Source of the DNA: Owenia fusiformis
Lineage: Eukaryota; Annelida; Polychaeta; Sabellida; Oweniidae
Length of the DNA stretch: 64,000 bases
Assembly (NCBI GenBank): GCA_903813345.2
Contig: CAIIXF020000001.1
Coordinates: forward strand, 36,425,366-36,489,365
Direction: 5' to 3'
Shown: positions 24,501 through 36,500 of the stretch, piece by piece
Layout of the letters: each line of letters begins with the position of its first letter
How positions within the stretch are numbered: position 1 is the stretch's first letter
The notes under the pieces: model-generated
The model's database searches: none
What the model was told of the DNA's origin: nothing
What the model saw: the letters and a program-made list of their open reading frames with translations, nothing else
Translations under genes and position numbers: made by a program

Positions 24501-27500
24501 AATTGATACGTTTCTTCAGGTTCAACAAAGTTACAGGTCTTTAAAGTCAAAACTGTTTTTCAAAAACCTCTCCCATTGAAATAACACAAGAGGCGAAAAA
24601 TAATTTTCAAAAATGACTTTTAAGGTCTATAACTTTAGTATTTATCAAGTAAACTAAGCGCTTAGTGTACAAAAAAGTTAGGCAATTTTTTATATAAGAA
24701 TATTTGTTGCCGAATCTTTTGCTGAATAGATATCCTGATTTCTGATTTATCCCGAACCCACCATTTCCCATTGGTTTACATAGGAATGACGATTTTCAAA
24801 AACTCATCAAATTTTTCATCAATTTTACACCTATTGTTATTGAGGCAAAAATGGATTTGGAGGTACTGGAAATAAAGTCAAGTTGTGTTTCCATCAATAA
24901 TATAAATATTTATATTATAAGTAAATAAATATTTAAAGGTAAAAGGACTTTAACACGTAGTTCAATGGGGGACTTATGGAGGGGAGTGTACGTTTTTCTT
25001 TATTTTTTAAGTCACTTCCCCTTATCCCGTTCCCGGACTATAGTCCTGCACTGAGCGCATTCATTTGCCTGTACGATTACAACTTGGGAGAATTATCTAC
25101 GCCCCTTACACTTAAGATACCTACCTCAATGCATTATAGAACTCAAGATGTAACTTCTAATATATTGGAACCGCCGATTGTCTGGGTATATCGGCAGAAC
25201 GGGAACATTTTCTCTTTTTCATCGAGAGAGATTCCATCACTTTTCAAAATGGCGGTTGGATTTAAAAGGGGAATCCCCCGTTTGGCTGTCCCGGATGTAG
25301 CCCGGAAGTACCAATATGGAGGAATTTGACGGTTGAAATAAGTTAAATGTTACACGCAAATATTGCGATCAAAAACGAAAATGTCTTCGTTCTGCCGATA
25401 AACCCAGACAATTGTGGATTCAACTACACGAAAAGAATGCTAAATTACCAAGGAATCTATTGAAGTAGGTATCTGAAGTGTAAGATGAGTAAAAAATTCT
25501 CCCATGTTGTAATCGCACAGGCAAAAGATTGAGATGTTCACAGGACCATAGTCCGGGAACGGGATAAACTTCCCCCATAACTCTGGAAGTATCAATAAGA
25601 CCTTAACTTATATAACTTAATCAAACACGAATGACATTCAATGATGATTGATGAAGTTAAATGAGGAAAAGGGTTTCCAAACTTTTAGAAGGGAGTGTAT
25701 GTGAATATCATCACGTCACCATATTGCGACATTAAGAAGTTAAAAGATTGGAAACCTACATTTTGATAATAGAGACGCCATTTTCAAAAAACATTAATTT
25801 AAATTCTAGACCTATCAGATGTTTGAAAATCAATAATTGTCTCTTACTGCACCATTTTTCTTCAAAGTTGTTCCATCAAAAGCAAAACAAAAATGCCTTT
25901 CTATTGACCTTTATTCTGTTATGTCCCTCCTTCTAGTGGCGTTTTGGTCCCCAACTGTTAGAAACGCTTCTTACAACTGGGGACCCAAAACGTTGCTGAA
26001 TGGAGGGACTCAGTATAAGAGAAAAATGTACCAGCAGAAAGGCATTTTTGTTTTGCATTGTATGAAACAAGTTTGAAAAACGGTGCAGTATTCTCAAAAT
26101 CCTTGATTCTCAAACATTTGGTATGTCTAAATTCAAATTAATTAACTGCTATTTTCGTGTATAGTTGGACCCCAGTACGGATCCTCCCTAGCGTACAAAT
26201 CTCGATCTCATACTAAGAGTACACTAGGGTTTCATCATATATCATGTCCATCCCTCTGAAGATGCAAAAACATGTAACTCATCTTATCATAGACAATGAT
26301 TTCCTCTTCCCTGTCATGATATGTTAAAGGCTTATTATTGTTTCGTCACACACGCTTGGGCCTGCTTGCCTTGCCACTTAGTCATTGGTACTGTATTCTT
26401 CAAACTAATTACCAATTACCGTTTCGGTAACAAAATGCCAAAACCTCAAAGGTAAAATTTTCTTTTTTCCTTAATTCACAAACTTTTAAACCAGTTAAGT
26501 ATGTAATACCTTGCTGGATCAAGATGTTAATTCCCGTTCCGTAATTAATCGTCTTTTGAAATATTGCTCACAAACGTAATTTTGTCAGTTTTCGTATGAA
26601 CCATGAACCATTAGTCTACATTTGCATACTAACAGGACGGTTTTCCACTAGCCAGTTGAACCAGAGTCAACGTAATTATACCATGGTACATATATTCTGT
26701 AATGAATGGTAAACAACACTGTGCACGTGCTCAACTCAAACAAACCAGACACACTCAAAATTATTCTGATTTATCAGAGTCTCTTTTTATCTAATGCTTG
26801 TTCCAACAAATAGGAGAAACTGTGGCTCCCACAATGACTCAGAGTGGGCCTGTCTGATCTTACTCGAGTCTCTAGCCAATTCTTGGCACACTCAGTGGCC
26901 ATAGAATATGGTAAGTCTGATCAATAACCAATCGTGCCTTGGAGAACTTTCTTGGTCAAAATGGTTACTATCTATATCAATTATGTAATAATTAATTCTG
27001 ATATCCATTGGTGTGTACATTGCCATTCATTACAAAAATGGATTTTTTAAATTTAATAGCTGTTATAAAGATCCATGTGAGTTTTGGTTTGCTTAAAATA
27101 CAGGTCAATAAAGTAGTAATCCACACTAACATTTTGAATTACAAGCAGCTTGAAGAACTCTGAACATCATCTATCAATGATCCATTCCGTGGAATAGGTT
27201 TTGTTTACATTAATTACTACACAACAAAACTGATCATTTCATGTTTTAGGTTAAAAGATCGATTCTAACCTTTTTCCAAAAAATCACATTTATAGAAATT
27301 CATAACAAAAATATTTGAAATCTCTAAAACCTCTTAGGCTGCTGTATGGTTCGCCAACAGCTAGGACGTTTGACGAGCGTGCTCGTCATGGCAAATATTA
27401 GTGGTCATAGATGCACTACCATCTAAAATATGGCAACAAAAACCTTCTCCTCGGATCACGTGAAGCAAATTTGTATTTGTGAAAGCCATTCCACGGGTAG

Positions 27501-30500
27501 TATCCAAAGCCCCGCTATAATTTAAAAGTAGCGAGCAAGTTCCCGCTGAAATCGCGAGCATTGTCCTGTTTATTTGTATCACTTTGGAAAATGGACCAAA
27601 AGGATGAAAATACTTATTACCGTTCTTTAATACTCCAGCTATACTTTGAAAACAGATATATTTGACAAACAATGACATAAAAAATTATTCTTTTTCACTG
27701 GCATGGAAGAAAAGGGCGTCAACATGCATGTTTGCATAATTTACTGTTCATATATTACTTTTTAATAACGGCAATAAATATGATTTACAAACTCCATAAT
27801 ACATATTGGATCAATATGGTCTATACAGGGTGTCCCGAAAGTATGGGCCCCCCCCCCCTAGAGTATGTGTCATATATCATTTTAAAGCTTATCCAAAGTT
27901 ACATTGATTTGCCAAGTATCATGGTTTAACTCCCAAATGGGAAAAAGTTACAGTAATTTTAAAAGTTAGTGTTTTGTCAAAATAAAGCTCAATTTTACAC
28001 CACATTACTAGTCAATGTGTCCCCCCTTGGCCATGTTAACAGCAGCAATTATTTTCATATATGACCTCAGAAGCCCTTCAAATAGGGGTGTGGACTTTTA
28101 TAACCCTCTTAAAACCTGTAAAGGGACTTTAGAAGAGTTTCCTTAGAGTTTCTACCCTCACCGTTCTCTTTTTCCAACTCAATATCCAACCGACCCGAAA
28201 ATAATTGCTGCTATTAAGATGGCCCGGGAGGACACATTGACTAGTGTTTTGGTGTAAAATTTAACTTAATTTTGACCAAACACTAAATTTTGAAATGCCT
28301 GTAATTTTTTCACATTTGAGAGTTGAACCATGATACTTGGCGAATCAATGTAACTTTGGATAAGCTTTAAAATGATATATGACACATACTATGACGACAC
28401 AGGTATATGTCTGCCTAGGGGGGGGGGGGGCATACTTTCGGGACACCCTGTATATGTATTTATAAGTGACTGTAGAATTACGTCTACCATGGGAGATGAT
28501 ATACATCATTAAAGGTGTTTCAGTGGCCCCGCTGAAAACATGAAGAGGGCCCGCTAAAAACATGAGGAGGTCCCGCTTCGATCGCGAGGAAAGCTTCATC
28601 ATTATTCTGTTCGTTCAATTCGTGGATGTGTTCGTCTAAAATTCGTTCGCTCATGCGTGCGTTCGTCTGACTGTTTGTTCGTTCGTTCGTGCATTCGTCC
28701 GATCTTCCGTTCGTCTAGTCGTACGTCCGGTCGTTTTTGCGCGCGTTTGTCTTACCGTCGGTTCGCGCGTTCATCCGGCCATTCGTGCGCGGGTACGTTC
28801 GTCCGACCGTTCATTTGTTCGTTCGTGCATTTATTCGTGCGTGCGTTCGTTCGTGCGTGCGTCCGTGCGAAGGTTCGTTCGTTTTTTGTTCGTAAATACT
28901 TTTTGCGTTCGTTCGTTTGGACGGGAGTAGATAAGAATGAATTAAGTTGGGAAGGAAAGGGGAAGAAGAGTCGAACACAAGTAAGGAAGGAAGAGGTAAG
29001 GAAAAATTGATGAAAGGAAGAAGGAATTGAAGAAATAAAGGAAGGAAGGAGGGAAGAACAAAGGATTGTTAAAGTATAATTGGTAGTAACAAGAGACAAG
29101 ACAGGCTATTTTCAGGAAAATCAAAAACACAGGTGGAGACAAGGCATTTTGAAGGCAAGCCTTTAGAGATTGCACAAGCACTTCGGTAGAGGTGATGAGC
29201 GGGTATTGAATCTTTGGACATCTGGAAGACATAAACATGTCACCCTGATCACAAGGATAACAACAACATGCATTGTAGAAGCAATCTAAAATGCAGTTGG
29301 GAGATTGACACTGAGGGAAATAAGTGCCATTACAGATGATTTAAATATTAAATAGAATGATCAGGAATGATGGTTGAACGTATTGTGCTACAATGTACTG
29401 TCTTCAATATTGAATCACCCCTCGTTTTTGAGAATTGTATCAACAAATAATGTATTCATGAAACTGGGTACAATAGTGGATCACGCTGAGGGCGATAGTG
29501 GGGGGTTTTCAGGGTATAATCAGGATGCACTCCATTTTTGAGAGACATTTACTCCTGTTTTCACCGGCACCACCTCATGTTTTCAGCGGGGCCTCCTCGT
29601 GGTTTCAGCGGGGTCTTTGATCTATTGCTCCTGTTAGAAACTGGGCCTTAGAGATATGTTAAAATTGAAATATCAAGTGTTCTGTAAAGCTTTAGGAAGT
29701 GAAACTCAGTACATTTTTTTCAAATTACCATCATTATTTCAACCACAGAACAACGTCGTTCTTCACCTATAACATATAGAAATATATAAATAAAGATTTA
29801 AGATGATACTTTTTCAACTGTCAAATAAAGAACCACAGAACGACTGCTCGTGATACTTTTTTTTCCAGCAGTTGCTTTTTAGTATCAATACCATGTTATC
29901 ATTGGGGGAAATTATTTGGATACTACCCGTGATTTAGCATTTCAGTGATGAGGCCCGGGCGTCATATAAATTCTAAGTGTTACTGTTCTGAAATTACGAA
30001 ATTGACATTAACATGATTCTTACTGAGGATATCAAATTGCTATCGATTTCTTCATAATTTTACAAATAGCACAACGATCATGCATTGTTGCAATATAATA
30101 TATACTGCATATAAAATTACAGTATGGTGAAATTATGATTATGAAACAAAATTGAACTAAATTTTCTCTTCCAACAAGATCTTTTTGTGTAAACGTTATA
30201 TTTTCTTTTTTATTCAGGCCAAAGCCAAATATATGTTTTCTCGATACGATTGAAGGTCCTACTAAATATACCCATTCTGTTACAATTTTAGCTTTTGTTT
30301 AATTTTTCAAATATGGAACGAGCAGATACAACAAAATTTTGCGAAATATTAATGTTTGCCAACATTATTTTTTTACACAATTTATCAATGGAATTAATAC
30401 CTGGGGTGAAACAACAAATTATTGTTAACGTTTCATAACACAATGACAAACAGGTAAGATGTATCTGTAATCGAATGTTACAGAAGTATTGGAATGTATA

Positions 30501-33500
30501 TATAAATAAATTCTGAAGGCATATCGAATAATCTATAAAATGCATTTGTAATCAAATGCCTTACATGTCTACTTTGACCTTACTGGTTGTGATGAATTTT
30601 CTGATGTTTATTTCTTCTTTGACATTACTGCTGGTTATCATCACATTTTTAAGATGATGGTAGAAATCAAAACTATTTTTTCTCAAATATATCCAAAACG
30701 CATTTAGACCAAAGTGTTTTAGAAACCCTAAACCAATTTAAAATTCATTTCATACAGGGTGTCCAAAAAACAGGACCGTAAGAAAGTTGAATAACTCGGT
30801 CAATTTTGCATATTTTGCCTTGAAATTTCAGAATTATTTAGTTCATTCAATCTTTGTTCATTGAAAATTTACAGTTCCTTACAAAACATGGCCCAAATGT
30901 GCACCTCTCCTCTCACAATTCAATCCGGCGAACAAAGTTGTCGATGATCTTCCTCCACACATATCTTTCTGAATGGACAATTACAAGTTTATTCCAAGAA
31001 ACTGGGGCTAATGAAATGTTACGGCATCCATTGCATTCTGAACAATGCATTGCTTGGGTGGCAATGAGGAAACATTGAATCATCAGTCCTTTTTGGTTCG
31101 AGGGTGACTGGGAACGTGCTTTCACCATGAACAAGGACCAGTAAGTTCTCGCTAATTTTGGAGGTCACTAAGCACCTAAAGGGACATCTAAGGAGATAAG
31201 CAGTGGTTTTCAAAATGCATTGAACCTATAGAGTGATATCAGAGTTTCCTTCCTGAATTTTTTCATCAATAAATATGGAAAGGTCTTAGAATTATTACAA
31301 AATATCTACTCAATCAACATTGAGCATCACAGGACAGTAAGTGACCAAAATATTGATTTTGCAAGGAACTGCAAATAAAAAACACGGTGCCATATGAAGA
31401 ACTGTCCTCAAAATAATTTCTTTGCCCCCCCCCCCAACATAATTTTATGGGATAAAAAGTGCCCCTTGAACTTGCTAGGGTGGATTTTTTCATTTAAAAC
31501 AACGAATATATTCATAAAATCACAATGGGTTAATTTCTGCAGAGATTTGAACCCAAAAATAAGGAGACTATATATGATAAGCTTACCAAATAGTAACCAC
31601 TGCTGCTACAACAAATACAACAAATGCCACACCAGCAGCAATAACAGCCCACATCCAAATGTTAGATGGCCCATCAACTGAAAAGGACAATTTAAAGCGG
31701 GTCAAATCTCCAACATTACCTCTAAAATATATCATAACATAAAATTCTGAATGGTCTAGCTACATGCCTCTGACCCCGACTATACACCTTCTCACAAGGT
31801 CTTGTAGCTAGACTAACTTCCGAACGACTTTTAACTTTTACCACCAATACACTGTACATGCTTGGACCTCATATAGAGTTTGAAAAATATCATGCTGTTT
31901 ACAAAGCATACATCTTTCCAAGCTAAGATATATCCAGAAAAGAACGTTTCTGTATCGAAGTCCATTGATAATTGATGTCATATTGAATTTAAAATACTTC
32001 CGAAAATATTATATTAAGAGCTAAGTTCGAGGTTGAACATTTTACATTTGATACATTTTTTGTGTGTTTAGTCTGTAGTTGTTCGACAAGGCCGTAGTCA
32101 GGGGTGTGCATCGAGCGCGAATACAACCTCATTTTGCCTCTTTTTAAAAAATTTGACTCGTTGTTATTTTTTAATTTGCCTCAGAAAACGTGAATATTTC
32201 AAAATTTTATTAACAATTTTATTGGATACTTTCTATTTGGCTTTCAATCCATTTTCCACATAAGAAGGTGGAATGTCACTGCTGATTAATGCCCAAAATC
32301 TATTGAAATGTGAGAGACTATAGAATCACGCCCGGTGATCGGGAAAATGGGACGGAGGGAAAATGGAAAATTCAAAAAATCTGGAAGATTTATTTTTTCA
32401 AGAAAGATTTTGCTATTGAATTCCTGAATGAATAGGCGCACGGGTATGGTAAAATATGTTAGGCCTTCTACAATTTATGACCCAATACGCTTCCAAGATA
32501 TGAGATCTATTTAAAAAAAGCGCAAGGCCACCAATACGCACAATGGTCTACACGACCTGAAATAAATAGAGATTATCCTATATGAGGTTCAGGATATTGG
32601 GATTATCCCGAGGCCAATATAATATATTTGCCCGAGGGCCGCATCTGGGTCTCATTGTTCAATCGTGGAAATATTTTAGAATATTCATGTTCAGTTTTGT
32701 TTTCTTGGCCATGGGCGGACTTTCCTGTTCTCTCAAATATTCCCACATTTTCTCGAATTTTTTGATTGATCAAGTGGATGTTCCTTCCCTTTTTAAACCA
32801 TCAAACAGATCCCGATAGTCTGTGTTTTCTCCATTGTCGTTTACAGTCATTACGCGAACGTTACAAATTATGAACAAATATGCGAGCGGCGATTATGACG
32901 TAGCGGGCAGATATACTATATCTGCCCGCTCGGAGCGGGACGTAAAGCTATATCTGCCCGCTGATGAAAATATAAGATTTTACAAACCGGCTTTATGTAC
33001 CTGTAACACGTCCAAGTATGGGATAAATACTGTTATCCCATACTTGGACGTGTTACAGGTACATAAAGCCGGTTTATAAAAACTTATATTTTCATCAGCG
33101 GGCAGATATAGGGGTTATGCACTGGGAGGTTTTGGATACAGGGAATATCCCGAGGGATATACAATATATCTTCCCGAGGGACCGAAGGGACCGAGGGAAG
33201 ATGTATTGTATATCCCAAGGGATATTCCATGTATCCAAACCGACCGTGCATAACTGGTGTATCTCATACTTGAGTGGGTTAAGGGTAGATATAACCTTTT
33301 CCACCTTTTTGAAATGACAAGATATTTATATTTAACATTTTCGTAATATTCTTTTTGTTCAATACAATGAAATTGTAACATTTAAACTTAAAAAAATTAA
33401 ATTTTAAAATTAAAAAATTTAAACTTTTGATATTTAAACTTTTTTAAACTTTTGAAAAATTCCCGGGAGCGGGATGGATATATTATATCTGCCCGCATTT

Positions 33501-36500
33501 GGCCTGGAGCGGGACATATACAATATATCCTGCCCGCTCCTCAGATACGATATATATTCCCGGGTGATATCTACCCCAAACCCAGTCAAGTATGAGATAC
33601 ATAGCTTTACGTCCCGCTCCGATACGTCATAATCGCCGCTCGCATATTTGTTCATAATTTGTAACGTTCGCGTTATGACTGTAAACGACAATGGAGAAAA
33701 CACAGACAATCGGGATCTATATGTGGGAATATTTGAGAGAACAGGAAAATCAGCCCACGGCCAAGAAAACAAAACTGGACATGAATATATTTCCACGATT
33801 GAACAATGTGAACCAGATGACCAAGATTGGTATGGGATAAACATATTATCCTATAGTCGGTTCAGGATATTGGGATTATCCCTTGGCCAATATAATATCT
33901 TTTCCCTCGGGACCTGCGGCCCTCGGGCAGATATATTATATTGGCCAAGGGATAATCCCAATATCCTGAACCTCATATAGGATAATCTCTATTTATCCCA
34001 TACTTGGACATGTTACAGTATATAGTATACCTGCAGGCTACGTCAACTGTAAACGACAATTGAGAAAAATGCAAACAGTCGCGATCCGTTTGATGCTTTA
34101 AAGAAGGGAACGAGCAGTATGCCCTGTTAATAATCATAGATTCGAGAAAATAAATGTGGATGAATATCCGAAAGAACAGGAACATCCGACTACGGCCAAG
34201 AATACAAAACTGGACATGAATATTCTAAAATAATTCTATGGTTGGTTGCAAAGTTTCTGAACTTTGTGAACATTGTGAACCAAAATGACTAAAACTGGTA
34301 TGGAATAAACAGATCATCCTATAGTCGGTTCAGGATATTTGGCCAATATGATATATCTACCCTCGGGACCAACGGCCCTCGGGCTGATATATTATATTGG
34401 CCACGGGATAATCTCAATATCCTCAACCTCAAATAGGATAATCTCTATAAACACATCTTTCTTTATCTTGATGTAAAATAACAAGTTATGATATTAAGTA
34501 ACATATTATTCAAAGTGTGTTAAGAAAATTGAATGACGTCATTTGTTTGTCGATTCGACCAATCAGCGACGATAAGTCTTCTCAATACAGATTTACATTA
34601 TAAACATATATCTTACTGCCAAGGAAGATTGAATAATTTCATAAAATTCGTATTTCAATCTTCCAACGAAATCCTTGGTCCAAAGGGAACCTTGGTATAA
34701 TTTAGAAATAATTTTACTAAATTGTTCCAAGTAAAGGTAACGGAGATCGAGTTTGAAGACGATACATATTGCAAATACAATTTTTTACTTTATCCGTAAC
34801 CAATTATGACTGCTTATGCCTCAAGTCACATTTGCTCAGATGTTCAACACAGGCGTCCGACCGAGATGCGTACTATTTTGTTCAAACTGAATATAATTTT
34901 GAACAAAACACTCATTTGACGGACGTCGGGATTTTAGGAGCAAATTTGACCTAGGAATTACCTGGGATAACTAGATAGTCGGCCTTTACACTATTATTCC
35001 CCATCGTCCTATTCCAGCAATTTACGAGTTCACCACTGTCACTGTGCTGTGATTCAAGACCCTCATGGCAGGTACAGAAATTAACATCTTGGCAGTATGA
35101 ACCAGTAATGTTACATGGGGGACTACACACCTTTAACCCTGCTGGTTGTTCTTCTTCGAGACACCCACCTGAAATATGGCGCCTCGTTTAATACTGTAAT
35201 CAGCTAAGCACACCTGTGGCTGATTTTTCTAATTAATTAAAGCCAACAAACCTATCTTCATTCGACTTTATTGAATGTGACATTCTCATAAGCTACCGTT
35301 AAACGCCCTGATTTTCCGACGATATACATGTATCATCAAAAAAGCATCTCTGTTTAAATATACTTGTTAAAGAATACGTCAAGCTCTTGTGTCTCTTCAA
35401 ACTCTCTAGTATATGATAAAAATTTTCAGCTCGTTCAAACCGACCTGATATACATCAAATATGGTTGTAGATCATTACCTCTAGATGGAATATTTACCGT
35501 ATATAAGCCCTGTTATCAAGCTCTAAACAAATGCTCTTGTTAGTCTTCAGAAATGATAAATGCTACTAAACGCTACATTGCGTTGCTCATGTACTGGAAT
35601 AATCTATAGGTACACTACGAATAATCAATATATTTTTTTTACAATCCACGATAAGTTTCGTTAATTGACGTCCTATTTTAGCGATTAGTAATAGAGGAGT
35701 TTCCATATAGCTTTGAAATCTCGTTAAAGTTTCTTTTTAACGGGATTTTAGGAGATTTGCATTTTTGACCATTAAAACATTTTCTTCTATTTTATGGTAT
35801 ATTTTAATTATACAGGTATGTGTAATTTTCTAACAAAACAACTTTGATTTGCAATGTTGTTTACCTTTATTCAAATTCTAAATATTTTCAAGTTTTCCGA
35901 AAGAGGTCGGGCTAAATTCCCATTGACACAATCTTGAAAAACCTTTAAAAGTTCATTGGGTACCCCTCACATTAGTTTGATTTAGCTCCTTAAAGACAGA
36001 TTCGTCTTCAGTATTTTAGAACTAAAATAGTTCAGTGTTGGAACGAAGGTGAGTCAACACTTCACCATAACAGGACTAATATTTCAAAAAAAATAATTTT
36101 GAAATATCTTTTGAAAATTAATTCGGAAGAAAACTTTGAAAAAAAGTTGAAAAAAATATTTTTGAAAATTAATTCGGAAGAAAACTTTGAAAAAAAAGTT
36201 GAAAAATGTTTTTGAAAAAATTGATTGAAATTTTTTTTTAAAAATTAAAAAAAATTGTGAAAACCACTAGTCTGTTTAAATATATAGTTCCAAGTTATGT
36301 GCTCAGTAAATATGAGTTACATTTTTTCATGCAATCATTTTGCAAAAATAAGTTCACAGAAAATAAAATGAAAAAAGAAAATAATTAGAAAACAACAACT
36401 TTTAGGTCTAATTATTTTAAGTTCATACACAAATAGCGACCATATGATAAATATGACATCTTGTGATTTTCTCGGCTATCATTTTTATCCACTCTTGGAT

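Larger units (their letters stand above)
32560..33998. mobile_element. 1.4-kb compound fold-back element
   Basis: Outer arms pair: aaataaatagagattatcct with aggataatctctattt; caggatattgggattatccc; ttgttcaatcgtggaaatat; tttctccattgtcgtttaca with tgtaaacgacaatggagaaa; caaatatgcgagcggcgatt. Three hairpins lie within or on the arms (32949-33110, 33111-33255, about 33850-33990). No transposase. It sits in the intron between the juxtamembrane and transmembrane exons. Confidence 0.85.

Noticed and set aside
24976-25329. 117-codon + frame as a gene
   Set aside because: It runs through the arm of an inverted repeat, has no domain, and has no splice context.
27361-27678. 105-codon - strand frame as a gene
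   Set aside because: No recognised domain, no splice or promoter context, and it sits in an intron rich in old repeats.
28657-29238. Overlapping 98-117 codon frames on both strands
   Set aside because: They are produced by the TTCG and GGAA simple repeats (Arg/Ser/Phe-rich translation) and have no domain.
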